Assembly (NCBI RefSeq): GCF_000421165.1
Contig: NZ_ATWI01000008.1
Location: 753,385-817,384, forward strand
DNA length: 64,000 nucleotides
Origin: Marinobacter daepoensis DSM 16072
GTDB lineage: Bacteria > Pseudomonadota > Gammaproteobacteria > Pseudomonadales > Oleiphilaceae
Reading direction: 5' to 3'
Numbering within the stretch: the stretch's first letter is position 1; each line of letters begins with the position of its first letter. Under the pieces are notes generated by a model. That model was given only the letters and a program-made list of their open reading frames with translations. It was not told where the DNA came from and did no database searches. This document shows, piece after piece, positions 1 to 9,495 of this stretch. Made by a program: the position numbers and the translations under genes.

Positions 1-47
1 ATTGAATCTGTCCTTTGCTGAGGCATCTGTTAAAACCTGTGCAGCGC

Positions 48-53
48 TATAAT
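48..53 (+). promoter_or_regulatory. Probable -10 element of the proA promoter
   Basis: A perfect TATAAT lies 86 bp upstream of the proA start. No good -35 hexamer sits at the usual 16-18 bp distance, so only the -10 is supported. Positions 1-138 contain no convincing gene. Confidence 0.45.
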
Positions 54-138
54 AGTCGTTTGGGGTGCGGACTTGAAACGGGAAAGGTAAAGTAACCACC
101 CTGTTTTGGAATCAGCTTGCAGAATGAAGGGTAAATCA

Positions 139-1395
139 ATGGATGTAGCAGCCTACATGGCGGAACTTGGCCAGCAGGCCAGGGCCGCTTCACGAGAAGT
201 CGCCCGGTCTTCCACCGCCGTGCGGAACCGGGCGCTTCTGGCCACCGCCGATGCCCTGGATGCCGCCCGTTCAGAGCTTGCCTCAGCCAATCGCAAGGAC
301 CTGGAGTGTGGCCGGGACAATGGCCTGGACAGCGCCATGCTGGACCGGCTGGAACTGACCCCTCAGCGTATCGATACCATGATTGAAGGGCTTCGCCAGG
401 TTGCGGCATTGCCGGACCCGGTGGGGGTTATTACCGATATGACGTATCGCCCGTCGGGCATTCAGGTGGGCAAGATGCGGGTGCCTCTGGGGGTGATCGG
501 CATCATTTATGAATCCCGGCCAAACGTCACGGTTGAGGCGGCCAGCCTGTGTCTGAAATCAGGCAACGCGACGATTCTGCGCGGCGGCTCGGAAGCAATA
601 CACTCCAATCAGGCCATTGCCCGCTGTCTCGGGTTGGGGCTCAGAGCGGCCGGGCTGCCCGAATCCGCAGTTCAGGTGGTTAATACGACCGACCGGGCCG
701 CTGTTGGCGAGCTGATAACCATGCCTCAATACGTTGATGTCATCGTTCCTCGCGGAGGAAAGGGGTTGATTGAGCGTATCAGCCGGGATGCCCGCGTGCC
801 GGTTATCAAGCATCTGGATGGCGTCTGCCACGTATACATTGACAGTCACGCCGACCCGGAGAAGGCGCTGAACGTAGCGGTCAATGCCAAGACCCATCGT
901 TATGGCACCTGTAATACCATGGAAACTCTGCTGGTTGATCAGGAAGTCGCTGAGGGTCTGTTGCCCCTGCTGGCTCAGCGGTTCCGGGAAAAGTCGGTTG
1001 AGCTGAGGGGGTGTCAGCGTACCTGCTCGCTCATTGAGGGGGTTGTGCCAGCAACACAGGAAGACTGGCAGGCCGAATACCTTGCGCCGATCCTGGCAGT
1101 GAAGGTGGTTGATGGTTTGGATGGGGCTATTGAACACATTAACCAATACAGCTCTCAGCATACGGACAGCATCATTACAGAAAACTACACCCGGGCCCGG
1201 CGCTTTCTGACAGAAGTGGATTCCAGTTCGGTGATGGTGAATGCTTCCACGCGGTTTGCTGATGGGTTTGAATACGGTCTTGGCGCGGAAATCGGGATCT
1301 CGACGGACAAAATTCACGCCCGCGGACCGGTGGGTCTGGAGGGGCTGACGTCCCAGAAGTACGTGGTCTTTGGTGACGGGCACATCCGGGCCTGA
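139..1395 (+). CDS. proA: Glutamate-5-semialdehyde dehydrogenase (gamma-glutamyl phosphate reductase)
   Basis: ProA reduces gamma-glutamyl phosphate to glutamate-5-semialdehyde with NADPH, the second step of proline synthesis, in the cytosol. The 418-residue product has the usual length (E. coli about 417). The catalytic cysteine is C258 in the segment [10 protein letters not shown], and the segment PRGGKGLI is typical of the family. ATG 139 was preferred over an in-frame ATG at 106 because AAGGG lies 7 bp before it and the protein then starts MDVAAYM, as homologues do. The nadD gene follows after 4 bp, so the two are probably co-transcribed. proB is not in this window. Confidence 0.96.
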   Translation: MDVAAYMAELGQQARAASREVARSSTAVRNRALLATADALDAARSELASANRKDLECGRDNGLDSAMLDRLELTPQRIDTMIEGLRQVAALPDPVGVITDMTYRPSGIQVGKMRVPLGVIGIIYESRPNVTVEAASLCLKSGNATILRGGSEAIHSNQAIARCLGLGLRAAGLPESAVQVVNTTDRAAVGELITMPQYVDVIVPRGGKGLIERISRDARVPVIKHLDGVCHVYIDSHADPEKALNVAVNAKTHRYGTCNTMETLLVDQEVAEGLLPLLAQRFREKSVELRGCQRTCSLIEGVVPATQEDWQAEYLAPILAVKVVDGLDGAIEHINQYSSQHTDSIITENYTRARRFLTEVDSSSVMVNASTRFADGFEYGLGAEIGISTDKIHARGPVGLEGLTSQKYVVFGDGHIRA

Positions 1396-1399
1396 TGTC

Positions 1400-2047
1400 A
1401 TGCATGTGATTTACGGCGGCACCTTTGACCCGATTCATCACGGGCACCTTCGGTTGGCGCTGGAGGTATCGGAAGCACTGTCGGTGAGCCGTGTGCATCT
1501 GGTGCCCAGCCATATTCCTCCTCATAAAGGGGTGACCGGGGCCAGCTCGGAACAGCGTCTGGAAATGATCCGCCAGGCAATCGCTGGTGATTCCGTCTTG
1601 ACTCTGGATGATCGGGAGGTGCGCCGGGCGGGGGCTTCCTACACCGCCGAGACACTTCGGCAGCTCCGGGCAGAGCTTGGTCCTGAGCGTCCGCTGGTGA
1701 TGGTGGTTGGCACCGATGCCTTTTCGTCGTTCGACCTCTGGCGTGAGTGGCAGGCCATACCCGGGCTTGCGCACATTGTTGTTGTCCGAAGGCCGGGGGC
1801 AGATCTGGCGGTTGGCAGTGAAGCGGCGCGTCTGATGGCGGCGCGCCGGACGGAGTCGGTATCCGACCTGCAGGTACAGCCGTCAGGCCGGGTGCTGGAA
1901 CTGGAGCCGCCGTTGCTTGATATCTCCGCGACAGGCATCCGGCAGCGGGTGGCTGAGGGCCGTTCAACGCGTTATCTGACGCCTGATACCGTGTGCCAGT
2001 ACATCGAGGCCGGGGGCCTGTATGGCGCCCGGTCCGCTCGTGAATAA
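1400..2047 (+). CDS. nadD: Nicotinate-nucleotide adenylyltransferase
   Basis: NadD transfers AMP from ATP to nicotinate mononucleotide, making deamido-NAD in NAD synthesis. The 215-residue product opens with the nucleotidyltransferase motif GGTFDPIHHGH (residues 6-16). Near the C-terminus it carries ISATGIR (175-181), the second ATP-binding motif of the family. The start at 1400 was chosen because it puts the first beta strand (MHVIYGG) at the N-terminus; a longer frame would run into proA. It lies 4 bp after proA and 96 bp before rsfS, an order also seen in pseudomonads. Confidence 0.95.
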   Translation: MHVIYGGTFDPIHHGHLRLALEVSEALSVSRVHLVPSHIPPHKGVTGASSEQRLEMIRQAIAGDSVLTLDDREVRRAGASYTAETLRQLRAELGPERPLVMVVGTDAFSSFDLWREWQAIPGLAHIVVVRRPGADLAVGSEAARLMAARRTESVSDLQVQPSGRVLELEPPLLDISATGIRQRVAEGRSTRYLTPDTVCQYIEAGGLYGARSARE

Positions 2048-2143
2048 TTGGAGTTATTCACAGGCGTCTTTGATGCTACAATCGCGTCTGAATATCATTA
2101 ATCGGGTGGCCACATTGGCCAGCGCCCGTACAACAGGGTAATT

Positions 2144-2494
2144 ATGCAGGCTGAACAACTGAAAGATCTGGTCGTAAACGCACTGGAAAACGTCAAGGCT
2201 CAGGACATCAGTGTGATTGATGTTCGGGACCGCACGAGTGTGACCGATTTTATGGTTCTGGCATCCGGTACCTCCAACCGACACGTAAAATCCCTCGCGG
2301 ATTCGGTGGTGATCGAAGCCAAAGAACAGGGGGTCAGGGCTTCCAATGTGGAAGGCGAAGGCGGCAGCGACTGGATTCTGGTGGATCTGGGCGATGTTGT
2401 GGTCCACGTGATGATGCCCGCCACCCGAGAATTCTATGATCTGGAGCGTTTCTGGCGTGATGCTCCGGATCTCGGTGCTGCAGGCAGCGAGTAG
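2144..2494 (+). CDS. rsfS: Ribosomal silencing factor RsfS
   Basis: RsfS (YbeB/Iojap family) binds ribosomal protein L14 and blocks joining of the subunits when nutrients are short. The 116-residue product contains the conserved block [19 protein letters not shown] and a later segment around [15 protein letters not shown], both diagnostic of the family. It lies 2 bp before rlmH, and the pair is conserved across proteobacteria. A stretch of 96 bp separates it from nadD and could hold a promoter, though no clear hexamers were identified there. Confidence 0.94.
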   Translation: MQAEQLKDLVVNALENVKAQDISVIDVRDRTSVTDFMVLASGTSNRHVKSLADSVVIEAKEQGVRASNVEGEGGSDWILVDLGDVVVHVMMPATREFYDLERFWRDAPDLGAAGSE

Positions 2495-2496
2495 TT

Positions 2497-2967
2497 ATGC
2501 GCCTGCGTCTGATCTGTGTCGGGCAGAAAATGCCCGACTGGGTCAGTGCGGGGTACAACGACTATGCCCGCCGGATGCCTCCGGAGTTGCCCCTCGAGCT
2601 GACTGAGATTCCCATGGCCCACCGGGGTAAGAACCCGGATATTCCAAGGCTGATGAAACGTGAGAGTGATGCCATCCTCTCTGCGGTGGGTGCCCGTGAT
2701 CGGGTCGTTGCTCTGGAAGTGGGTGGGCGCCCCTGGTCAACGGAAAAGCTGGCCACCCAGCTGGAAAGCTGGCAACAGGATGGCCGGGATGTCACGTTCC
2801 TGGTCGGAGGCCCGGACGGGCTGGCGGACGCCTGTCGGCAGCGTGCAGATCAGCAATGGTCACTTTCTCCTCTTACTTTGCCCCACCCTCTGGTGAGAAT
2901 CCTGCTTGCCGAACAGCTCTACAGAGCCTGGACCATCACCCGTAATCATCCCTACCACAGAGCCTAG
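2497..2967 (+). CDS. rlmH: 23S rRNA (pseudouridine1915-N3)-methyltransferase RlmH
   Basis: RlmH is a SPOUT-class enzyme that methylates pseudouridine 1915 in helix 69 of 23S rRNA on the assembled 70S ribosome, using S-adenosylmethionine. The 156-residue length matches the family (about 155). The SAM-binding knot is visible as [11 protein letters not shown], and the C-terminal signature [15 protein letters not shown] is intact. The gene is 2 bp after rsfS and 8 bp before mrdA, so it is part of the same operon as the cell-elongation genes. Confidence 0.96.
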   Translation: MRLRLICVGQKMPDWVSAGYNDYARRMPPELPLELTEIPMAHRGKNPDIPRLMKRESDAILSAVGARDRVVALEVGGRPWSTEKLATQLESWQQDGRDVTFLVGGPDGLADACRQRADQQWSLSPLTLPHPLVRILLAEQLYRAWTITRNHPYHRA

Positions 2968-2975
2968 GAACAGAC

Positions 2976-4874
2976 ATGGCCTGGGGCGAATTCAAGAATA
3001 CTGCAGCTGAACGCCGGCTTTTCCAGCGACGGGCCATGGTGGTGCTGGTCTTTGTGGTGATCCTGATGGCTGGGTTGCTGGCCAGGATGTATCAGCTTCA
3101 GATCGTCGAACACGATATCTACACCACCTTGTCAGATAAGAATCGGGTGCAGGTGCAGTCTGTGCCACCTCCAAGGGGGTTGGTGTACGACCGCAATAAC
3201 GTGTTGCTGGCGGAGAACCGGCCGGTCTTCAGCCTGACCGTGGTGCCCGAGCGGGTGGGAGATATGGAGGAAATGCTGGCTCGTTTGAGCGAGATTCTCG
3301 ATATCGCCGACGAAGATCTGGAACGTTTTGAACGACGGTTGCGAGAACCCCGGCGTCCATATCAGGCTATTCCGCTGAATTATGATCTCGATGAGGGTGA
3401 AATTGCGCGCATGGCGGTTCACCGGCACCAGTTCCCGGGGGTGGAAGTGGAGGCTGAGCTGGTCCGCTATTATCCGCACAGTGAACTGACAGCTCACGCT
3501 CTTGGCTTCGTGGGACGAATCAACCGGGAAGAGCTTCAGCGGATTGACCCGGTTAACTATGCCGGTACCAACTACATTGGGAAATCCGGTATTGAGCGTT
3601 TTTATGAAGAAGCGCTGCATGGTCAGGTCGGCTACCAGCACGTTGAGACCAATGCGCGAGGCAGAATCCTGCGCGTACTTGAGCGAGTCAATCCCGTGCC
3701 GGGTGAAGACCTCCAGCTTCACCTGGATCTTCGGCTGCAACGTCGGGCTCACGAGCTGCTGGAAGGTCGAAGAGGAGCCATTATTGCCATTGAACCGGCC
3801 ACGGGCGGGATCCTGGCTCTGGCAAGCGTGCCCGGGTTCGACGCCAATAAGTTTGTGACCGGCATCAGCGTCAAAGATTATCGGGAGCTCAGCCAGAGTA
3901 TCGATAAGCCCTTGTTCAACCGAGCCCTCCGAGGCCAGTATCCTCCGGCCTCTACCATTAAGCCCATGATGGCTGTTGCGGCTCTGGACAGCGGAGTGAC
4001 CGACAGAGAACGGCGAATCTGGGACCCGGGCTATTTTCAGCTGCGAGAGGGCGGCCGGCGTTTCCGGAACTGGAACCGGTCAGGTGATGGCTGGGTGGAT
4101 CTCAAGTATTCCATGGCCAGGTCGAACGACGTTTACTTCTATGAAGTTGGCGTGGAGATGGGCGTGGATGTCATGTCGGAGTATCTGGCGCGCTTTGGTT
4201 TCGGCGAAGATGCGACTCTGGACGTTTCCGGGGCTCTGGACGGCTTGTTGCCGACGGCAGACTGGAAACGGGCTGTGAAGAGCGAACCATGGTACCCGGG
4301 GGACTCGGTGAACATGAGTATTGGTCAGGGGTTTTTGCTGTCCACACCGATGCAATTGGCGACGGCCACAGCCCTGATCGCTAATCGGGGCGTTTGGGCT
4401 GAGCCCAGGTTGCTGAAAGACGTGCGTGGTGATCGTCCGGTCGAAACGTTCCTTCCCGAACCGAGTCGCGAGCCGTTGATACTGAAAGATCCGGACGACT
4501 GGGAATACGTGGTCGAAACGATGGAAGAAGTGATGCATGGGGCTCGCGGGACCGCTCGCCGTGCGGCGCGGGGAGCGAGTTACCGAATGGCTGGGAAAAC
4601 CGGGACCGCTCAGGTGTTCAGCCTGGGTGAGGGGGAAGAATACGATGCGGAGCAGATACGTGAGCGGCTCCGCGACCACGCATTATATGTCGGGTTCGCT
4701 CCGGCGGATAAGCCGGAAATAGCGGTGGCAATCATTATTGAGAATGGCGGCGGCGGCAGTGGGGTGGCCGCACCGGTTGCCAGGGCGTTGTTTGATGCCT
4801 GGCTTGAGGAATTTCCGGCTGCTGAGGCTGAGTCGGTGGTGACCCAGGCAAGCGATCCGGGAGCAGTACACTGA
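2976..4874 (+). CDS. mrdA: Penicillin-binding protein 2 (elongasome transpeptidase)
   Basis: PBP2 cross-links peptidoglycan during lateral wall growth, working with RodA in the inner membrane and periplasm. The 632-residue product matches E. coli PBP2 (about 633). It has one N-terminal membrane segment (about residues 20-40), a PBP dimerisation region, and a transpeptidase domain with all three active-site motifs: S326-T-I-K, S383-N-D and K541-T-G-T. Its stop overlaps the rodA start by one base (TGATG), which suggests translational coupling of the two partners. Confidence 0.97.
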   Translation: MAWGEFKNTAAERRLFQRRAMVVLVFVVILMAGLLARMYQLQIVEHDIYTTLSDKNRVQVQSVPPPRGLVYDRNNVLLAENRPVFSLTVVPERVGDMEEMLARLSEILDIADEDLERFERRLREPRRPYQAIPLNYDLDEGEIARMAVHRHQFPGVEVEAELVRYYPHSELTAHALGFVGRINREELQRIDPVNYAGTNYIGKSGIERFYEEALHGQVGYQHVETNARGRILRVLERVNPVPGEDLQLHLDLRLQRRAHELLEGRRGAIIAIEPATGGILALASVPGFDANKFVTGISVKDYRELSQSIDKPLFNRALRGQYPPASTIKPMMAVAALDSGVTDRERRIWDPGYFQLREGGRRFRNWNRSGDGWVDLKYSMARSNDVYFYEVGVEMGVDVMSEYLARFGFGEDATLDVSGALDGLLPTADWKRAVKSEPWYPGDSVNMSIGQGFLLSTPMQLATATALIANRGVWAEPRLLKDVRGDRPVETFLPEPSREPLILKDPDDWEYVVETMEEVMHGARGTARRAARGASYRMAGKTGTAQVFSLGEGEEYDAEQIRERLRDHALYVGFAPADKPEIAVAIIIENGGGGSGVAAPVARALFDAWLEEFPAAEAESVVTQASDPGAVH

Positions 4875-6016
4875 TGGCGGGCGGCAGACTCTGGAGCAGC
4901 CAGGGTACCAGTGATCTGGGGCGGGCCCGGAGTATCTGGTCTGTCTTGCATCTTGACCCTGTTCTGCTGGGGTTGCTGTTGCTTTTAATCAGTGGCGGTC
5001 TTTTTGTTTTGTTCAGTGGTGCCGATCGCAACATTGATGTCGTTAAAGCCCAGGGAATGCGACTGGGGGTTGGGTTCATTGTCATGTTTGTCTTCGCGCA
5101 ACTGGACCCGGCGGTGTTTCGCCGATGGGCGCCGTGGTTATACGCACTGGGCCTTGTGGGGCTGGTGGCGGTGTTGCTGGTCGGCGTGGGGGCCAAGGGA
5201 GCTCAGCGTTGGCTGGCGCTCCCGGGGCTGCCGAGGTTTCAGCCTTCGGAGTTCATGAAACTGGTGGTGCCCATGATGGCGGCCTGGTATCTGTCCCGCT
5301 ATTACCTGCCGCCCTCCTTTGGGCGGGTAATGGCGGGCCTGGTCATCGTTCTGTTACCCATGTTCCTGATCATTCAGCAGCCCGATCTGGGAACTTCGCT
5401 GTTGGTGGGGATGGCCGGCATCTTTGTTGTGTTTTTTGCAGGCATCAGCTGGAAGCTGATTACGGCGTTTCTGGCGATGGTCTCGGTCTCAGCGCCGCTG
5501 ATGTGGTTTTTCGTTATGCGCGAGTATCAGAAACAGCGAGTGCTGACTCTGCTGGACCCTCAAAGTGATCCTCTGGGCGCTGGCTGGAACATTATCCAGT
5601 CCAAAACCGCCATTGGTTCCGGCGGCATGGATGGAAAGGGCTGGCTTCAGGGAACCCAGTCTCACCTGGAATTCCTGCCGGAGAGTCACACGGATTTCAT
5701 TGTGGCCGTTCTGGCGGAAGAGTTCGGTTTCATTGGCATGGTGTTGCTCCTTGCCGTTTACTTTCTGATTATTCTTCGTTGTCTCTACATTGCTGTGACC
5801 GCACAGGACTCTTTTTGCCGACTGGTGGCGGGCGCCCTGACGATGACCTTTTTTATCTATGTCTTTGTCAATATCGGGATGGTTAGCGGATTGCTGCCGG
5901 TCGTTGGCGTGCCATTGCCACTGATCAGCTACGGGGGCACTTCCAGCGTTACCCTGATGGCGGCCTTTGGGGTGCTGATGTCGATTCATACCCATCGGCG
6001 GATGATCACGGCCTGA
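4874..6016 (+). CDS. rodA: Rod-shape peptidoglycan glycosyltransferase RodA
   Basis: RodA is the SEDS-family polymerase that uses lipid II to build glycan strands and pairs with PBP2. The 380-residue, strongly hydrophobic product has the SEDS landmarks: FQPSEFMKL near residue 120, IQQPDLGTS, FLPESHTDF, and the C-terminal block VPLPLISYGGTS. About ten membrane segments can be read from the hydrophobic stretches. The start codon overlaps the mrdA stop. A 113-bp gap separates it from rlpA. No lytic transglycosylase gene of the mltB type follows, although some pseudomonads have one at this point. Confidence 0.96.
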   Translation: MAGGRLWSSQGTSDLGRARSIWSVLHLDPVLLGLLLLLISGGLFVLFSGADRNIDVVKAQGMRLGVGFIVMFVFAQLDPAVFRRWAPWLYALGLVGLVAVLLVGVGAKGAQRWLALPGLPRFQPSEFMKLVVPMMAAWYLSRYYLPPSFGRVMAGLVIVLLPMFLIIQQPDLGTSLLVGMAGIFVVFFAGISWKLITAFLAMVSVSAPLMWFFVMREYQKQRVLTLLDPQSDPLGAGWNIIQSKTAIGSGGMDGKGWLQGTQSHLEFLPESHTDFIVAVLAEEFGFIGMVLLLAVYFLIILRCLYIAVTAQDSFCRLVAGALTMTFFIYVFVNIGMVSGLLPVVGVPLPLISYGGTSSVTLMAAFGVLMSIHTHRRMITA

Positions 6017-6129
6017 GACCATGTTAATGATGGCTTGCCGGTAATGGTGTATACGCAAGGGAACCCGTTACAATGTTGCTGGTCAGTAATGGCAGCATCA
6101 ATACACTGGTTTTAGGGTGGCAAACGGAC

Positions 6130-7023
6130 ATGGTCAAGGTTTCTGACAAGCGGATTGGCGCACTGGCGCTGGTTGTCCTGCTGGCCGGTTGTGCCAGCAC
6201 CCCGGAAGTTGATCACTCCTCGCGCTATACCCTGAAGCAGGATCGGGCGCCATCAGGCAGCTTTGATGTCAGTGGTCTGGCGGATGCCGAGCCACGATAT
6301 GAGAAACCCAGAACCGCGGGTAACAAGTCGCCCTATACGGTCTGGGGTAAGCGTTATCACGTGCTGGATAACAACGAGGGCTATGTTCAGAAAGGCGTTG
6401 CCAGCTGGTATGGTGAGAAATTTCACGGTCATAAAACCTCCAACGGTGAGGTTTTTGATATGTACACCATGTCTGCGGCGCACAAATCTCTGCGCATTCC
6501 CAGCTATGCCCGGGTAACCAATCTTGATAACGGTCGCTCGGTGATTGTCCGGGTGAATGACCGTGGGCCGTTCCATGGTGACCGGCTTATTGACCTCTCT
6601 TATGCGGCTGCCAAGAAACTGGGCTACCAGTCCCGTGGCACTGCGAAAGTGGAGGTGGAATCTATAACGGTGCATCCGGATGGCGACATGTTTCTGGCGG
6701 GCAAGCCGTTTAACCTGGTGGGTCAGCCAGCGGTTGAGGTCGCTGACGAAGCCCCGGTAGCCGTGCCTGAGCCCAATGCGGGTGAAGGCCTGTTTGTGCA
6801 GCTCGGAGCCTTCAGCCAGCGTGATCCTGCTGAAGCCATGCGCGTACGTTTACTCGGGCTGTTGGACAACCCTGTCAGAGTACGGGAGATCACCACAGAC
6901 AACGGGCGCTACCACAGGGTCCAGGTAGGACCGTTTGCCAGTGAAGGCGATGCACGTTACGCCCAGAACCTTCTGGAAGCCAGAGGGTTCCGGCAATCCA
7001 TTGTACTGACCGACTCGCACTGA
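6130..7023 (+). CDS. rlpA: Rare lipoprotein A, septal-ring lytic transglycosylase
   Basis: RlpA cleaves glycan strands lacking stem peptides and gathers at the division site. The 297-residue product is an outer-membrane lipoprotein: the signal peptide ends in LLAGC with the lipidated cysteine at C21. A double-psi beta-barrel domain follows (about residues 90-180, with ASWYGEKFHG and VNDRGPF), then a C-terminal SPOR domain (from about 222, GLFVQLGAFS) that binds denuded peptidoglycan. ATG 6130 was chosen over the in-frame ATG 6073 because only the shorter form gives a normal lipoprotein signal peptide. Confidence 0.94.
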   Translation: MVKVSDKRIGALALVVLLAGCASTPEVDHSSRYTLKQDRAPSGSFDVSGLADAEPRYEKPRTAGNKSPYTVWGKRYHVLDNNEGYVQKGVASWYGEKFHGHKTSNGEVFDMYTMSAAHKSLRIPSYARVTNLDNGRSVIVRVNDRGPFHGDRLIDLSYAAAKKLGYQSRGTAKVEVESITVHPDGDMFLAGKPFNLVGQPAVEVADEAPVAVPEPNAGEGLFVQLGAFSQRDPAEAMRVRLLGLLDNPVRVREITTDNGRYHRVQVGPFASEGDARYAQNLLEARGFRQSIVLTDSH

Positions 7024-7068
7024 ATCGATTGAGTTCAGAACCCACATAAGACAAGTATCTGACGACGA

Positions 7069-8244
7069 ATGAAATTAACCATGGCTTTCAAGACAGTAAC
7101 TCGAACCCTGATTCTGGTTTTCTCACTGGCGCTGATGATCGGGCAGGCGTCCGCCCAGTCCGTACTGATTCCGTCGCCGCCTCAGATTGCTGGCAGCTCC
7201 TGGGTGTTGATGGACCCGCTCAGTGGTCGTGTCATCATGGAACACAACAGTCGGGAGCGCCTGCCCCCGGCCAGCCTGACCAAAATGATGACGGCCTACA
7301 TTGTTGAGCGTGAGCTGGATGAAGGGCGCATTGCCATGAATGACATGGCGCCGATCAGCGTGAAAGCCTGGCGTACCGAGGGCTCCCGGACTTTTGTTCA
7401 GGAAGGCACTACGGTTTCTGTGGAGGACCTGCTGAAAGGTGTGATCATCCAGTCTGGTAACGATGCCTCGGTGGCTCTGGCTGAATTCATCGCCGGTAGT
7501 GAAGGCGCGTTTGTGGATATCATGAATCAGCAGGCTCAGTTGCTGGGGATGAACGACACTCATTTCGAGAACGCCACGGGGTTGCCATCCGGGAATCATT
7601 ACTCGACGGCATACGATCTGGCGATTCTGGCCCAGGCGATCATTCAGGATTACCCGGAAAACTATCCGCTGTACGCCCAGAAGCATTTCACCTACAACAA
7701 CATCCGGCAACCTAACCGGAACAGCCTGCTGTGGCGGGATGACAGTGTCGATGGTCTGAAAACCGGGCATACCGACGAGGCCGGATACTGCCTGGTGGCG
7801 TCCGCTCAGAGAGGCGAAACCCGTTTGATTGCAACGGTTATGGGAACCACCAACTCAGAATCCCGGGCGCAGGAAGTGCAGAAAATGCTGAACTACGGTT
7901 TCCGTTATTACGAAACCGAGCGTTTGTTCCGGGCTGGCCAGGAGCTGATGACCTCAAAAGTCTGGGGTGGGCAGGCCGATTCGATTTCGGTGGGGATGCC
8001 CGAGGATATTTACGTGACCATACCGCGTGGCGCCCGTGACAAGCTGGAATCTGTGATTGACCTTGATTCTGTGATCAAGGCACCCATTAAGGTTGGGGAT
8101 GAGCTTGGTCGTGTCCGTGTGGTGATGGATGGACAGACTCTGGTTGATGAACCGGTTCTGGCACTTACCGATGTACAAGAAGGCGGCGTGTTCAAGCGTA
8201 TCTGGGACGCCATCAAGCTGTTCTTCGTTCAACTGTTTAACTGA
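7069..8244 (+). CDS. dacA: D-alanyl-D-alanine carboxypeptidase (PBP5/6 family)
   Basis: This periplasmic enzyme removes the terminal D-alanine from pentapeptide stems and so limits cross-linking. The 391-residue product has a signal peptide ending near ASAQS. The three active-site motifs are S69-L-T-K, S129-G-N and K231-T-G. A beta-rich C-terminal domain and a final amphipathic stretch (GVFKRIWDAIKLFFVQLF) resemble the membrane anchor of PBP5. An in-frame ATG at 7081 is an alternative start. It is 45 bp after rlpA and belongs to the cell-wall cluster. Confidence 0.95.
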   Translation: MKLTMAFKTVTRTLILVFSLALMIGQASAQSVLIPSPPQIAGSSWVLMDPLSGRVIMEHNSRERLPPASLTKMMTAYIVERELDEGRIAMNDMAPISVKAWRTEGSRTFVQEGTTVSVEDLLKGVIIQSGNDASVALAEFIAGSEGAFVDIMNQQAQLLGMNDTHFENATGLPSGNHYSTAYDLAILAQAIIQDYPENYPLYAQKHFTYNNIRQPNRNSLLWRDDSVDGLKTGHTDEAGYCLVASAQRGETRLIATVMGTTNSESRAQEVQKMLNYGFRYYETERLFRAGQELMTSKVWGGQADSISVGMPEDIYVTIPRGARDKLESVIDLDSVIKAPIKVGDELGRVRVVMDGQTLVDEPVLALTDVQEGGVFKRIWDAIKLFFVQLFN

Positions 8245-8282
8245 GATTCTGGGGGAACCCCGGATCGGGAGTGATGTGTGGC

Positions 8283-8552
8283 ATGACAGAGCCCAAAGCA
8301 CCAAAAATCGAGTTCCCCTGTGACTACGTCATCAAGGTGATCGGCAATGCTGCACCGGATTTCACTGAGTTTGTGGTCTCGGTGGTGGAACAGCATGCCC
8401 CCGGAATCCGGGATGAGCACGTCACGGTTAACGACAGCAGCAAGGGCAGGTTTTCCTCTGTTCAGCTCCAGATTGTGGCGACCGGCGAGGATCAGTTGAG
8501 AGCGTTATTTGAAGAGCTCAAGGCCAGTGGTCGCGTGCATATGGTGCTGTAA
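8283..8552 (+). CDS. ybeD: YbeD/UPF0250 family protein
   Basis: This small cytosolic protein has an ACT-like ferredoxin fold and no established biochemical role. The 89-residue product contains the family pattern [13 protein letters not shown] near the N-terminus and ends GRVHMVL, as homologues do. ATG 8283 was preferred to an ATG at 8271 because it gives the usual length (E. coli 87 residues). It is 2 bp before lipB, and the dacA-ybeD-lipB order is widely conserved, which suggests a link with the lipoate pathway or simply an old operon. Confidence 0.9.
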   Translation: MTEPKAPKIEFPCDYVIKVIGNAAPDFTEFVVSVVEQHAPGIRDEHVTVNDSSKGRFSSVQLQIVATGEDQLRALFEELKASGRVHMVL

Positions 8553-8554
8553 CC

Positions 8555-9193
8555 ATGGCTGACCTGATCGTCCGTTCTCTGGGCCAGCAACCTTACATGG
8601 ACGTCTGGGAGGCGATGAAGTCTTTCACCGCCAACCGGGACGAAACGACCGTGGACGAGCTCTGGTGCCTTGAACACCCCCGGGTATTTACTCAAGGGCA
8701 GGCCGGTAAAGCGGAACACATTCTGCTGCCCGGAGATATTCCGGTCATTCAGGTGGATCGGGGAGGCCAGGTGACGTATCACGGGCCAGGGCAGTTGGTG
8801 ATTTACCTGTTGATCGACCTGACCCGTCGCAGCTTCGGGGTGCGGGCGCTGGTCACTGCTATCGAGCAGGCCATTGTCCGCACGCTGGCCCAGTCAAAGA
8901 TTGAGGCGGCGCCCCGAGCCGATGCGCCCGGCGTGTATGTGAACGGAGCCAAGATTGCCTCACTTGGGTTGCGGGTTCGCCGGGGGTGTTCGTTCCACGG
9001 CTTGGCTCTGAATGTAAACATGGATATGGAGCCGTTCTCCCGCATCAACCCTTGTGGCTATGCGGGTATGTCCATGTGTCAGGTGAGTGACTTTGAACCA
9101 GGCGCCTCAGTCTATGCACTGGAGCGTCGACTGGTCAAAGAACTCATTACGGGGCTGGGGCATGAGCAGGTCGAGCAGCGTCAGGGCTGGTGA
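8555..9193 (+). CDS. lipB: Octanoyl-[acyl-carrier-protein]:protein octanoyltransferase
   Basis: LipB moves an octanoyl group from acyl carrier protein to the lipoyl domains of 2-oxoacid dehydrogenases and the glycine cleavage H protein. The 212-residue product has the signature [13 protein letters not shown], the lysine-containing segment [11 protein letters not shown], and the acyl-carrying cysteine C167 in NPCGYAGM. In many relatives lipA follows directly. Here lipB is the last gene of its operon and lipA is about 27 kb away on the other strand (36086-37132). Confidence 0.96.
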   Translation: MADLIVRSLGQQPYMDVWEAMKSFTANRDETTVDELWCLEHPRVFTQGQAGKAEHILLPGDIPVIQVDRGGQVTYHGPGQLVIYLLIDLTRRSFGVRALVTAIEQAIVRTLAQSKIEAAPRADAPGVYVNGAKIASLGLRVRRGCSFHGLALNVNMDMEPFSRINPCGYAGMSMCQVSDFEPGASVYALERRLVKELITGLGHEQVEQRQGW

Positions 9194-9495
9194 TCGGGCG
9201 GCGGGTTCCGTTAGCCGCACAAGAAATTCCTTTCTGCCCCATCGGGCAATCGTATCCACTTTTCGACGTTGACAGGTTGCCGAGCGCGCGACGCGGATCA
9301 TCCGGTCATTGCCGTAGGTGATCCTGTCGCCACATAACCTGCCGCGCAGACGTTTTAGATGGGGTAAGGTTTGTTCACATTGGCTGCAGGGGCAGTGTTT
9401 CAGCGACGAATCGGTTAGGTTGTCATGCGCCCAGATCCGTATAATGAAAAGTTGTAAAGCAGGTACTCACATTTCCTGACAGATACAGGTCTTTC
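9194..9495. other. 302-bp intergenic region between lipB and the AarF-type kinase gene
   Basis: No gene could be supported here. A TATAAT hexamer at 9440-9445 could be the -10 of the downstream kinase gene, but the nearest -35-like sequence (TTGTCA, 9420-9425) is only 14 bp away. The rest shows no clear hairpin with a T-tract and no recognised RNA. Confidence 0.4.

Noticed and set aside
559..1401. Long open frame on the minus strand opposite proA (about 280 codons)
   Set aside because: It lies wholly opposite a well-recognised gene, has no ribosome site and no recognisable motif. It reflects high GC at third codon positions.
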